NCBI RefSeq assembly: GCF_010668805.1
Contig: NZ_WUFT01000002.1
Coordinates: 62,001-126,000 of the forward strand
Source of the DNA: Rhizobium phaseoli
Lineage (GTDB): Bacteria > Pseudomonadota > Alphaproteobacteria > Rhizobiales > Rhizobiaceae
Direction: 5' to 3'
DNA: 64,000 nt
Below, one piece after another: positions 49,068 through 57,703 of the stretch. The notes beneath the pieces were generated by a model, which saw only the letters and a program-made list of their open reading frames with translations, did not search any database and was not told where the DNA came from. The position numbers and the translations under genes were made by a program. Every line of letters begins with the position of its first letter. The stretch's first letter is position 1.

Positions 49068-49101
49068 CGGCAACCTCGCTCCCGATAGGGCGAGGTTGCC
49101 G
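49068..49101 (+). promoter_or_regulatory. Stem-loop between binding-protein and permease genes
   Basis: CGGCAACCTCGC (49068-49079) pairs perfectly with GCGAGGTTGCCG (49090-49101) around a 10-nt loop, starting 8 nt after the binding-protein stop. It probably stabilises the binding-protein mRNA or partly terminates, as in many CUT1 operons. Confidence 0.65.
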
Positions 49102-49116
49102 ATCGAAGAGATTGAT

Positions 49117-49995
49117 ATGACCGAGACACGCCCCCGCTCGCGCAAATCGCCCTACCCGCTTTGGTTCTTCATTCCCGCCGCCATCGTCTACGGCGTGCTG
49201 TTTCTCGTTCCCACGATATCCTCTCTCTGGTTCAGCCTGACGCGCTGGGACCTTTCGACGGCCGAATTCATCGGGCTCGAAAACTTCCAGCAGTTCTTCT
49301 CCGAACCGTTCCTGGTCAAGGGGCTGGTCAACACGCTGATCTATGCCGTAACGACCTCCGGCCTGAAGACGGTCTGCGGGCTGCTGCTCGCCGTGCTGCT
49401 GACCAGCAATATCTTCGGCCGCGGCTTCCTACGCACGCTGGTCTTCTTTCCCGTGCTGGTCTCGACGATCGGCATCGGCATCACCTTCACGGTGATGATG
49501 CATCCGACCAAAGGCATCATCAATGTCACGCTCGAAGCGCTCGGCATCCCCGGGCCTGGATGGTTGACCGATCCGGCGCTGGCGCTTTTTTCGGTGGCCC
49601 TGGTCGATCTTTGGAAGGGCGTCGGCCTTGCCACGCTGATCTTCATCGCCGGTCTCGCCGCGATTAGCCCCGATTATTATGAGGCAGCGAGGATCGACGG
49701 AGCGACCCGCCTTCAGCAATTTTCCCGGATCACCCTGCCGCTCGTGCGCCCCGCCACCATCACCGTGGTAACCCTATCGCTGATCGGCGGCCTTCGATCC
49801 TTCGACCTGATATGGGCGATGACCCGCGGCGGGCCAGGCTTCTCCTCCGACGTGGTCGCCTCGGTCATCTACAAGCAGTATCAGGCGGGGTTCTACGGCC
49901 TGTCGACTGCCGGAAACGTCATCCTGTTCGCGCTGATCGCCGTAATCATCCTGCCGCTCACCCTTTGGTTCAACCGACGCGGGCTCGAAGAATGA
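49117..49995 (+). CDS. CUT1 sugar ABC permease (MalF-like)
   Basis: A 292-residue permease with six predicted TM helices. It starts TETRPRSRKSPYPLWFFIPAAIVYGVLFLVPTISSLWFSLTRWDL, typical of the sugar permease first helix. The EAA loop is YYEAARIDGATRLQQFSRITLPLVRP. It forms the channel with the next permease. ATG 49117 is used; the stop overlaps the next start (ATGA). Confidence 0.92.
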   Translation: MTETRPRSRKSPYPLWFFIPAAIVYGVLFLVPTISSLWFSLTRWDLSTAEFIGLENFQQFFSEPFLVKGLVNTLIYAVTTSGLKTVCGLLLAVLLTSNIFGRGFLRTLVFFPVLVSTIGIGITFTVMMHPTKGIINVTLEALGIPGPGWLTDPALALFSVALVDLWKGVGLATLIFIAGLAAISPDYYEAARIDGATRLQQFSRITLPLVRPATITVVTLSLIGGLRSFDLIWAMTRGGPGFSSDVVASVIYKQYQAGFYGLSTAGNVILFALIAVIILPLTLWFNRRGLEE

Positions 49996-50819
49996 GAAGC
50001 ATCCGCCCTTACGTGACGGGCGCTATAGCCCTTGCCGTCGCAACGGTCATCTTCGTGTTGCCCTTCGTTTTCGTCGCCCTGCAGGCAGTCAAATCGAAAT
50101 CCGAAGCGTCCCGCCTCGATTTCGAATGGCCCGAGCAATGGCTGTTCTGGGACAATCTGGTGGCAGTTTTCAAGGCGCGCGATTACCAGCTCGTCCTTGC
50201 CTATTTCAATTCCACGCTGATCACCGTCGTCTCCGTCACCATCCTCATCCTGCTGTCGGCGATGGTTGGCTATATCATGCAGCGCCGCAAGACCGCCTGG
50301 AACAGAGTGGCATCCGTTGCGCTTTTCATGGGTTTGATGATGCCGCCGGCCGTCGTGCCGACCATCGGCCTCCTGCAGGAGATCGGTCTCTTCAAGACCA
50401 TGACCGGGATGATCCTGATCCAGGTCGCCTATAATCTCTCTTTCTCGACATTGCTCTATCGCTCGTTCATCTCGACCATTCCGCGCGACCTCGATGAGGC
50501 AGCACTGATCGATGGCGCCAAACCCCGGCAGATTTTCTTCAGGGTGATCCTGCCACTGCTGAAGCCGGTGACCGTCACCAACATCGTCGTACAGTCGATC
50601 GCGATCTTCAACGATTTCACCAACCCGCTCTATTACCTTCCCGGGAAGGAGAACGTAACGGTGCAGCTGACGCTCTATAATTTTCAGAGCATGTATACGA
50701 GCCAATACAATCTCCTTTTCATGAATATCCTCCTGGTGACGATCCCGCCGCTGATCGTCTTCATTTTCTTCAACCGGCAGATCGTCGCGGGCATGACGGC
50801 CGGCGCAGTCAAAGGGTAG
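49992..50819 (+). CDS. CUT1 sugar ABC permease (MalG-like)
   Basis: A 275-residue permease with six predicted TM helices. Seen are the N-terminal helix [42 protein letters not shown], the EAA loop [26 protein letters not shown], and a C-terminal helix ending [20 protein letters not shown], the usual tail of this class. It overlaps the previous gene by 4 nt and is followed after 4 bp by the ATPase gene. Confidence 0.92.
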   Translation: MRSIRPYVTGAIALAVATVIFVLPFVFVALQAVKSKSEASRLDFEWPEQWLFWDNLVAVFKARDYQLVLAYFNSTLITVVSVTILILLSAMVGYIMQRRKTAWNRVASVALFMGLMMPPAVVPTIGLLQEIGLFKTMTGMILIQVAYNLSFSTLLYRSFISTIPRDLDEAALIDGAKPRQIFFRVILPLLKPVTVTNIVVQSIAIFNDFTNPLYYLPGKENVTVQLTLYNFQSMYTSQYNLLFMNILLVTIPPLIVFIFFNRQIVAGMTAGAVKG

Positions 50820-50823
50820 CAGA

Positions 50824-51801
50824 ATGGCCGAACTCACCCTCAAGCAGGTTCGCAAGAGCTTTGGCGCCCTCGAGGTCATCAAGGGGATCGATCTGGAAGT
50901 TGCTTCCGGCGAGTTCGTGGTGTTCGTCGGGCCGTCGGGATGCGGAAAGTCGACGCTGCTGCGGATCATCGCCGGCCTGGAGGAATCCACATCGGGCGCG
51001 CTGACCATCGGCGGCAAGGACGTGACCGATGCCGAGCCGTCAGAGCGCGGCATCGCCATGGTGTTCCAGAGCTATGCGCTCTACCCGCATATGACGGTTG
51101 CCGAGAATATCGGTTTCGGCCTTTCGCTTGCCCGCCGCCCGAAGGCGGAAATCGCCGCCAAGGTCGCGGCCGCCGCCGAAACGCTGCAGCTCACCCACCT
51201 TCTGCAGAGAAAGCCGAAAGCGCTTTCGGGCGGCCAGAGGCAACGTGTCGCCATCGGCCGCGCGATCGTCCGCGATCCCAAGGTCTTTCTGTTCGATGAG
51301 CCGCTCTCCAATCTCGACGCGTCGCTCAGAGCCCAGATGCGCCTCGAAATTGCCGACCTCCACGCCCGGCTCAAGTCGACGATGATCTACGTCACCCACG
51401 ACCAGGTCGAAGCCATGACGATGGCGGACAAGATCGTCGTCCTGAACGGCGGGGCGGTCGAGCAGATCGGCAGCCCGATGGAGCTCTACCGCAATCCGGC
51501 GACCCCCTTCGTCGCCGGTTTCATCGGCAGCCCGAAAATGAACCTCTATGGCGGTGAGACGGCGCGGCGATTGGACTGCACGACCTATGGCATAAGGCCG
51601 GAGCATATCAGGCTTTCAAAAGGTGCCGGACAGTGGCAGGGCACGATCCGCCACATCGAAAGGCTCGGCGCCGACGCGATCCTCTATCTCGACGTCGCCG
51701 ATCTCGGCGAGATGGTCGTGCGCGCCGAAGGCGAGACGCCGTTTGCGCCCGGGATGACGGTCTGGGCAAATCCGGTCGAAGGAGCGGAACATCGGTTCTG
51801 A
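50824..51801 (+). CDS. CUT1 sugar ABC ATPase (MalK/UgpC-like)
   Basis: A 325-residue ATPase. Walker A is GPSGCGKST, signature [15 protein letters not shown], Walker [13 protein letters not shown], and the H-loop [13 protein letters not shown]-terminal TOBE-type region (about 235-325) is shorter than the usual 360-370-residue proteins, so regulatory parts may be reduced. It completes the importer (binding protein, two permeases, ATPase). It ends 22 bp before the convergent toxin gene. Confidence 0.92.
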   Translation: MAELTLKQVRKSFGALEVIKGIDLEVASGEFVVFVGPSGCGKSTLLRIIAGLEESTSGALTIGGKDVTDAEPSERGIAMVFQSYALYPHMTVAENIGFGLSLARRPKAEIAAKVAAAAETLQLTHLLQRKPKALSGGQRQRVAIGRAIVRDPKVFLFDEPLSNLDASLRAQMRLEIADLHARLKSTMIYVTHDQVEAMTMADKIVVLNGGAVEQIGSPMELYRNPATPFVAGFIGSPKMNLYGGETARRLDCTTYGIRPEHIRLSKGAGQWQGTIRHIERLGADAILYLDVADLGEMVVRAEGETPFAPGMTVWANPVEGAEHRF

Positions 51802-51823
51802 GGATGGGCGATGATAGCCCGCG

Positions 51824-52174
51824 TCACGGTTGTTTGTTTGAGAGAGCCACCAAGTCCTCTTTAAGCCGAACCGGCAGATTCATCCGCTCGTGAAGAATGC
51901 TCATGACACCGAGATCACCATTCTGAAGCTCGCGAAAGAACACATAGTGATGCTCGTAGCGGCCGAAATAGGCCGAACGCTTGATGTCTTCCGACACGGC
52001 CAGCCGTTGCGGGAGCTGCCGCCAGATCACTCGATCCTCGCATAGGCGTTGCAAATAAGCATGCAGCCCGAGAATATACGCGTCCGCCTGCATTTCTCCC
52101 CACGCCTCAACCGTATCGCGCCAAATCTTGTCCTGCACGGCGTCGGCGCGCGGATAAAATCGATAAGCCGGCAT
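51824..52174 (-). CDS. RelE/ParE-family toxin
   Basis: A 116-residue protein. The N-terminus AYRFYPRADAVQDKIWRDTVEAWG and the C-terminal YFGRYEHHYVFFRELQNGDLGVMSILHERMNL have the beta-sheet core and late-Arg pattern of RelE/ParE toxins, which inhibit gyrase or cleave mRNA. It starts 2 bp after the antitoxin stop, the standard order for a type II module. The target cannot be told from sequence. Confidence 0.8.
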   Translation of the reverse strand: MPAYRFYPRADAVQDKIWRDTVEAWGEMQADAYILGLHAYLQRLCEDRVIWRQLPQRLAVSEDIKRSAYFGRYEHHYVFFRELQNGDLGVMSILHERMNLPVRLKEDLVALSNKQP

Positions 52175-52176
52175 GG

Positions 52177-52434
52177 CTATCGGCGCTTGTTACGGCGGAT
52201 GACGTCTTCCGCCGAAACGGCGACAAACTCGCTGTCGTCGGCCCGCATCGCGGGCGCAAGCTCCCTCTGAAGCAGATCCCACGCCTCATCACGGGTCTGC
52301 AAGTCGCGGCGAATGAGAGCACGAATATATTCGCTGGCATTTTCATAGAGGCCATCGTCACCGACCTGCTGCTGGATATGATCTTGCAATTGACCACTGA
52401 CCTTCACATGAATGCTACCCGACGCCATCGGCAT
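52177..52434 (-). CDS. ParD-like ribbon-helix-helix antitoxin
   Basis: An 85-residue protein: SGSIHVKVSGQLQDHIQQQV (ribbon and first helix) and GLYENASEYIRALIRRDLQTRDEA (the S-E-Y-I-R-x-L-I signature of ParD). The acidic/charged C-terminal tail neutralises the toxin. ATG 52434 or 52428 could start. The promoter and palindrome at 52473-52485 support autoregulation. Confidence 0.82.
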   Translation of the reverse strand: MPMASGSIHVKVSGQLQDHIQQQVGDDGLYENASEYIRALIRRDLQTRDEAWDLLQRELAPAMRADDSEFVAVSAEDVIRRNKRR

Positions 52435-52472
52435 ACCCTTTCATTCCTTATTTATCATGGGTGGCGTAGCAT

Positions 52473-52485
52473 ATATTGTCAATAT
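52473..52485 (-). promoter_or_regulatory. Operator/promoter of the toxin-antitoxin pair
   Basis: ATATTGTCAATAT is a perfect palindrome with a single central base. On the minus strand it overlaps a TTGACA -35 box, with CATGAT as a possible -10 17 bp further on. It lies about 40 bp before the antitoxin start, as expected for RHH autorepression. Confidence 0.6.
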
Positions 52486-52524
52486 TCATCACGCTCCCGC
52501 CAGACAGCCGGAGCCATCAGCGGC

Positions 52525-53817
52525 TCATAATCGATCGGGACGCAGGGGCGCCAAGTCGATGACCGGATCCTGCCCCGCAACAAGCTGAGACACGAGATAG
52601 CCGGTCAAGGCCGACAGCGTCAGGCCGAGATGGCCGTGGCCGAAGGCATAGGTGACGTGGGGCAAGCGGCGGGAGCGGCCGATGACAGGAAGTGAATCCG
52701 GCATGGATGGGCGAAAGCCCAGCCATTCGTCGCTGCCTTCCCCGGCAGACGGCAGAAGCTTTTTCACGCCTTCGCGGATCATCGCGGTCCGCTTGGGGTT
52801 CAAAGGAGCGGCAAGCCCACCGAGTTCGACGGTTCCGGCCGCGCGCAATCCGTCCACCATCGGCACCATGTAGAAGCCGTGCTCGGGATAGCAGACCGGG
52901 CGCGACAAAAGTTGACCCGCTTGCGGGAACAGGACGTGATAGCCACGCTCGGTGTCGAGCAGGACGCGATCACCGATCGATACGGTGAGCTTGCGCGAAT
53001 GGGCGCCGGCTGCGACGACGGCGTGGTCCGCAAGCATTGCCTTGCCCGCGATCCTGAGGCCGATGCCGTCCGTGTGCGGCTCGATTGCCGAGACCTCGCC
53101 ACAGACGATATCTCCTCCGCCGTCTACAAAAGCCTGGGCGAGCGCGAAGGCGAGTTGTTTGGGGCTGGAAAACACATAGGCGTCACGGAACAGCACGCCC
53201 TTGTGGTAGAGCGGCGCAAGATTGGGCTCGATGCTGCGGATATCGGCTTGGTCCAACCGATCCATGGCGACGCCATGGCGTTCACGCAGATCGTTCTCGG
53301 CATCGGCCGCTCGGAATTGCGCTTCGGTCTTGTAGAGATAGAGGCAGCCGTCATGCCGCTTCAACCGTTCGGCGCCCGCCTGCATCACAAGCGGCTGCCA
53401 GGCGGCATCGGCATGGGACAGCAGCACCGCCAGTGTCGCGGCGATGCGCTCGACCTCAGCTTTCGTGCTCGATGCCAGGAAGGCGCGTAGCCACGGCGCC
53501 AGTTGCGGCAGGTATCTCCAGACAATCGCCAGCGGACCGAGCGGATTGAGCAGCATGCCCGGCACACGCCACATGACGCCCGGCGTTGCGACGGGAACGA
53601 CGCCGTGCGGCGCAAAGGTGCAGGCGTTCCCATAGGAACAGGCCTGCCGGTAGGATGCATCGCCCAATGGCGGCGCCGGATCGATGATCGTGACCCGATG
53701 CCCCGTTCTCTGCAGCCAGAGGGCCGAGCAGAGGCCGACCAATCCCGCGCCGACGACTGCCACATGCCGGCGCTCGGCGTCGGGCAAAGGCTGAAGCTCG
53801 GGGAGCGGCCTATTCAT
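52525..53817 (-). CDS. FAD-dependent D-amino acid dehydrogenase (DadA-like)
   Basis: A 430-residue flavoprotein. The N-terminal dinucleotide-binding motif is VVGAGLVGLCSALWLQRTGHRVTIID, followed by ASYRQACSYGNA, and the C-terminal LGFRPSMPDSLPVIGRSRRLPHVTYAFGHGHLGLT motif is typical of the DAO/DadA family. It would oxidise an amino acid to an imino acid and pass electrons to the respiratory chain. It starts one base after the stop of the MocR regulator gene, so the two form an operon. Substrate is uncertain (D-amino acids or N-substituted amino acids). Confidence 0.87.
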   Translation of the reverse strand: MNRPLPELQPLPDAERRHVAVVGAGLVGLCSALWLQRTGHRVTIIDPAPPLGDASYRQACSYGNACTFAPHGVVPVATPGVMWRVPGMLLNPLGPLAIVWRYLPQLAPWLRAFLASSTKAEVERIAATLAVLLSHADAAWQPLVMQAGAERLKRHDGCLYLYKTEAQFRAADAENDLRERHGVAMDRLDQADIRSIEPNLAPLYHKGVLFRDAYVFSSPKQLAFALAQAFVDGGGDIVCGEVSAIEPHTDGIGLRIAGKAMLADHAVVAAGAHSRKLTVSIGDRVLLDTERGYHVLFPQAGQLLSRPVCYPEHGFYMVPMVDGLRAAGTVELGGLAAPLNPKRTAMIREGVKKLLPSAGEGSDEWLGFRPSMPDSLPVIGRSRRLPHVTYAFGHGHLGLTLSALTGYLVSQLVAGQDPVIDLAPLRPDRL

Positions 53818-53818
53818 C

Positions 53819-55216
53819 CTAGACCAGGCCGGCCAGAGCGCGGGGACGATCGTTCAGCGTCGCGGCGATGATGCGCAGGGCCGTTGCCAGTTCCTCCCGC
53901 GACGATGCGCAGCCGACATTGACACGGACGGCATGTTCGACGGGCTGACGGTCACACGCAAAGGCGGTTGCAGCCATGACGGCAACGCCGTGGGCGCGCA
54001 GATTGGCGGCGAAATCCTCACAGCGCCATGGCGCCGGCAATCTGAGCCAGAGGAACATGCAGCGCGGATCGGCGGAGAAGGAGTGGCCGGCCAGGATCGT
54101 CGTGACGATCGCATAGCGCGCCCGCAACTCCGCAAGCTGTGCCTTCAGGATCGCTTCGGCCGTGCCGTCCTCCAGCCAGCGGGTGGCCAGCAGCAGCGGC
54201 AGCGGCGAAGGCATCCAGGCTGTCGTGCGGACTGCCTCGGCGGAGAGCAGCGCACGGCTCGGCGGGCAAGTGAGATAGCCGACGCGCAGCCCCGGCGCCA
54301 AGGCCTTGGAAAGCGCTGAGATATGGTAGGTCCTGGCCGGAGCGAGCGTGATCAGGGCGCTTGCCCGGGTCCCGAGCATCGGTCCATAGACATCGTCCTC
54401 GATGATGACGAGATCATGCTTTTCCGCGACCTCGACCAGTTCCCGCCGACGCGCCTCGCTCATGGTGACGACGGTCGGATTGTGCATCGAGGGAACCGTG
54501 AAGACGGCGCGCACGCTCTCGCGGCTGCAGATATCGTCGAGCTCCGCCGCCGACATGCCCTTATCGTCACTTCCGATGCCGATAATGTGGAAGCGGAACA
54601 TCTGAGCAAGCGCGATCAGGCCGTAATAGGTCAGCCGGTCGCAGACGATGGTATCGCCGGGCTCGATCAGGCTGCTGATGACAGCAAGAAGAGCGTGCTG
54701 GGCGCCGCTGGTGACGACGATATCGTCTTCGGACGGGTCGAAGCCGTTGAGCCCTATCCACTTCTTCGCCGCACGGCGCGCCCAGGCCGGCCCTTCCGGC
54801 GGCTGGTACTCCTGCATCTGGCGGAAGCGCGGATCGGACGAAAGATCCGGCAGGGATTGGGCGAGACGCTGCTGGAAATCGTCAACGGCCGGTCGGTTGA
54901 CCGTCAGGTCGATGACCCCGGCCGGGCTCGCCGCCCGATCGACCCGCGGCATGGCGCCGTCGCCGATGACGATCGTGCCGCGCCGGGTGCTGCCCATCAC
55001 AAGATTGAGGTTCTGCAATTCGCGGTAGGCGCGCGTGACCGTGGAGACATTGAGCGACCGCTCCCGTGCGAGGTCACGCTGCGGCGGCAGCTGGCTGCCC
55101 GGAGGCAAGCCGCCCGAACGGATCCTAGCCTCAAGCTCGCTTGCAAGCTCCAGATAGGCCGGCATTCGCGCTTCCCGCTCCTGGTTTGTCCGGGTTGCTT
55201 CTGATCTTTCAGACAT
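53819..55216 (-). CDS. MocR/PdxR-type GntR regulator with aminotransferase-like domain
   Basis: A 465-residue fusion. The N-terminal GntR winged helix (about 18-85: ASELEARIRSGGLPPGSQLPPQRDLARERSLNVSTVTRAYRELQ) is joined to a type I PLP-dependent fold (about 110-460), with the PLP Lys region HISALSKALAPGLRVGYL and the VTSGAQHALL and VPSMHNPTVVTM motifs. The PLP domain senses an amino compound instead of catalysing. ATG 55216 is used; MPAYLELA further in is an alternative. It is divergent from the PotABCD-like operon, its likely target along with dadA. Confidence 0.9.
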   Translation of the reverse strand: MSERSEATRTNQEREARMPAYLELASELEARIRSGGLPPGSQLPPQRDLARERSLNVSTVTRAYRELQNLNLVMGSTRRGTIVIGDGAMPRVDRAASPAGVIDLTVNRPAVDDFQQRLAQSLPDLSSDPRFRQMQEYQPPEGPAWARRAAKKWIGLNGFDPSEDDIVVTSGAQHALLAVISSLIEPGDTIVCDRLTYYGLIALAQMFRFHIIGIGSDDKGMSAAELDDICSRESVRAVFTVPSMHNPTVVTMSEARRRELVEVAEKHDLVIIEDDVYGPMLGTRASALITLAPARTYHISALSKALAPGLRVGYLTCPPSRALLSAEAVRTTAWMPSPLPLLLATRWLEDGTAEAILKAQLAELRARYAIVTTILAGHSFSADPRCMFLWLRLPAPWRCEDFAANLRAHGVAVMAATAFACDRQPVEHAVRVNVGCASSREELATALRIIAATLNDRPRALAGLV

Positions 55217-55247
55217 ACAATTCCTGTAACGGGGATACAAATTTCAT

Positions 55248-55260
55248 GTGCATCATGCAC
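55248..55260. promoter_or_regulatory. Palindrome near the MocR promoter
   Basis: GTGCATCATGCAC is a perfect 13-bp palindrome 32 bp upstream of the MocR start. A nearby ATACAAATTT (55235-55244) recurs as ATACAAAATT at 55348-55357, a pair of direct repeats, as expected for MocR-type sites. Function is inferred. Confidence 0.45.
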
Positions 55261-55349
55261 CGTATTGGCTGCCCGTGCTGCGATTTAACGTCATTTTGTG
55301 CCACATAGCACGCTTTTCCAGTGTTTTCGAGATCCACAACCACCGCCAT

Positions 55350-55374
55350 ACAAAATTATTTGTGTGGCTTGACA
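55350..55374 (+). promoter_or_regulatory. Palindrome and -35 box upstream of the Pot-like operon
   Basis: ACAAAATTATTTGT (55350-55363; 5-bp arms ACAAA/TTTGT) lies directly before TTGACA (55369-55374), a consensus -35 element. The expected -10 region near 55392-55403 (ACAATATAGG) is weaker. This is probably the regulated promoter of the importer operon starting at 55456. Confidence 0.5.
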
Positions 55375-55455
55375 AGCAGAAACAGACCGAGACAATATAG
55401 GGCCAGCATCGAGACAAAGAGGCAGGGACCCGGCCGATGCAAACAGGAGGAATTC

Positions 55456-56538
55456 ATGAGCGAGCGCTTCATTGCTTTCGAAGGCGTGCGTAAATCCTAT
55501 GACGGCGTCAGCTATGTCGTGCGCGGCCTGGACCTCGACGTCGCGAAGGGCGAATTTCTGACCCTTCTCGGCCCTTCCGGCTCGGGCAAGACCACGACAC
55601 TGATGATGCTGGCCGGCTTCGAGGCTCCGAGCAGCGGGACCATTACCCTTGACGACAACAGGATCGACAGCGTTCCGCCGCATCGCCGCAATATCGGTGT
55701 GGTCTTCCAGAATTACGCGCTCTTCCCGCATATGACGGTCGGCGAGAATGTCGCCTTTCCGCTGAAAATGCGCCGGCTCGGCAAGCCGGAGATTGGCGAA
55801 CGGGTTCGCCGCGCGCTCGATATGGTGCGCATGGCGAGTTTCGAAACGCGGCGGCCCAACCAGCTTTCGGGTGGACAGCAGCAACGCATCGCGCTCGCCC
55901 GCGCTCTCGTATTCGAGCCGCAGCTTGTGCTGATGGACGAGCCACTCGGCGCGCTTGACAAACAGCTTCGCGAACATATGCAGCTCGAGATCAAACACCT
56001 GCATGCCCGCCTCGGCATCAATGTCGTTTACGTCACCCACGACCAGAGCGAGGCGCTAACCATGTCGGATCGGGTCGGCGTGTTCAATGACGGCATCCTG
56101 CAGCAGATCGCGCCGCCGCATGCGCTTTACGAGACGCCGGTAAACCCTTTCGTCGCAACCTTCATCGGCGAGAACAATGCGATATCGGGTGAAGTCATCG
56201 CGATCGACAAGGCGGGCTGCCGAATTCGCGCGCCCGACGGTTCGATCATTACCGGACGCGCCGGAGAAGGATTGAAGGAAGGCGCGCGGGCAACCCTGGT
56301 TCTGAGGCCCGAGCGGATTCAGCTGGCGCCCGCTGCCGACGTTGCAAACCGGTTTACGGCCACGCTCAAGGAAATCATCTATCACGGCGATCATGTGCGG
56401 TTACGCGTCGCCGCCTGCGGCTGCGACGACATCTTTATCAAAGTTGCCGCCGCCCAGGACATTCCGGTTCAGGGGTTGGGCTCGCATGCCCTCATCGGCT
56501 GGGCGCCGGATGATTGCCGCGCGCTCGCGCTCTCCTGA
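55456..56538 (+). CDS. Polyamine-type ABC ATPase (PotA-like)
   Basis: A 360-residue ATPase. Walker A is GPSGSGKTT, signature LSGGQQQRIALARAL, Walker B LVLMDEPLGALD, H-loop YVTHDQSEALT, and a TOBE domain (about 275-355). FIAFEGVRKSYDGVSYVVRGLDL at the N-terminus and the PPHRRNIGVVFQNYALFPHMTVGENVAFPL block are PotA-like. It has AGGAGG 8 nt upstream. The transporter is predicted to import polyamine- or amino-acid-like compounds; the divergent MocR gene and dadA suggest amino compounds. Confidence 0.9.
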   Translation: MSERFIAFEGVRKSYDGVSYVVRGLDLDVAKGEFLTLLGPSGSGKTTTLMMLAGFEAPSSGTITLDDNRIDSVPPHRRNIGVVFQNYALFPHMTVGENVAFPLKMRRLGKPEIGERVRRALDMVRMASFETRRPNQLSGGQQQRIALARALVFEPQLVLMDEPLGALDKQLREHMQLEIKHLHARLGINVVYVTHDQSEALTMSDRVGVFNDGILQQIAPPHALYETPVNPFVATFIGENNAISGEVIAIDKAGCRIRAPDGSIITGRAGEGLKEGARATLVLRPERIQLAPAADVANRFTATLKEIIYHGDHVRLRVAACGCDDIFIKVAAAQDIPVQGLGSHALIGWAPDDCRALALS

Positions 56539-56586
56539 CCGGGTATTGATTCTTTCGTAAACGCAGCAACAAAAAGGGGAACCACC

Positions 56587-57635
56587 ATGATGCGTTTCAA
56601 CTGCATGCTTCTCAGTTCCGTCGTGACTCTTGCAATCGCGGGAGCGGCGTTTGCTCAGGATACGCTGACCGTCACCTCCTGGGGCGGCGCCTATACCAAG
56701 AGCCAGGAGGAGGCCTTTTTCAAGCCCTTCGCCAAGCAAACCGGCACCAAGATCCTTCAGGATGAATGGGACGGCTCGACCGCCAAGCTGAAGGGCATGG
56801 TCGAGACCGGCCAGGTAACCTGGGATGTCGTCGATGTCGAACCCAGCCATGCGCTGCAAGGCTGTGATGAAGGCTGGCTCGAAACCATCGACTATTCGAA
56901 GCTTGGCGGCAAGGACGCCTTCATCGATGGCGCAGCGATGGATTGCGCGGTCGCGACGATCGTCTTCGGCACCATCTATGCCTATGACGCCGCCAAGTTT
57001 CCGAACGGCGGACCGACGACCATGGCCGATCTGTTCGATACCGCCAAATTCCCAGGGCCGCGCGCCTTGCGCAAGTCGCCGAAGACCACGCTGGAATTCG
57101 CCCTGATTGCCGATGGCGTCAAACCGTCCGAGGTCTACGACGTGCTCGGGACGCCGGAGGGTGTCGACCGCGCCTTCAAGAAGCTCGACACGATCAAGAA
57201 GGATGTGAAGGTCTGGTGGACCGCCGGCGCGCAGCCGCCGCAGCTTCTCGCCGACGGTGAAGTCGTGATGACACGGCCTGGAACGGCCGCATCTACGATG
57301 CCGTCAAGAACAGCGGCAAGAACTTCAAGATCGTCTGGGACGGCCAGGGAATGGACTTCAATCTCTGGGCCGAGCCGAAAGGCTCGAAGAACAAGGAACT
57401 GGCGGACAAATTCGTCGCTTTCACCGTCAATCCCGATGTGATGGCGCAGCAATCGAAGTATATCTCCTATGGCCCGACCCTGAAAGCGGCCATTGCCAAG
57501 GTCCCGCCGGACATTCTCGTCGATCTGCCGACAGCACCCGAGAACACCAAGACCGCATTCGTCGTCTCCTCCGAGTTCTGGGCCGATCATGACGAGGAGT
57601 TGACCGAACGCTTCAACAAGTGGCTCGCACAGTAA
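56587..57635 (+). pseudogene. Polyamine-type binding protein (PotD-like), frameshifted
   Basis: The ATG at 56587 opens a signal peptide (MRFNCMLLSSVVTLAIAGAAFA) followed by DTLTVTSWGGAYTKSQEEAFFKPFAKQTGTKI, a PotD/Fe-type family-1 binding domain. At 57271-57273 the frame changes: with one base added the sequence continues TAWNGRIYDAVKNSGKNFKIVWDGQGMDFNLWAEPKGSKNKEL and ends at TAA 57635. As written, the first frame stops at 57441 with unrelated residues. The ancestor would be about 350 residues. The one-base loss could be real or a sequencing error; without it the importer has no binding protein. Confidence 0.85.
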
Positions 57636-57642
57636 CCTCGTC

Positions 57643-57675
57643 GGGCGGGCGAGTGTCCCCCGGCTTCGTCCGCCC
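57643..57675 (+). promoter_or_regulatory. Stem-loop between binding-protein and permease genes
   Basis: GGGCGGGCGA (57643-57652) and TCGTCCGCCC (57666-57675) can pair over 10 positions with one G-T wobble, around a 13-nt loop, 7 nt after the binding-protein stop. It is weaker than the other two ABC intercistronic stems, but in the same place. Confidence 0.45.
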
Positions 57676-57703
57676 CTTTCTCTACCGCAAAAAGGCATGA
57701 GCG

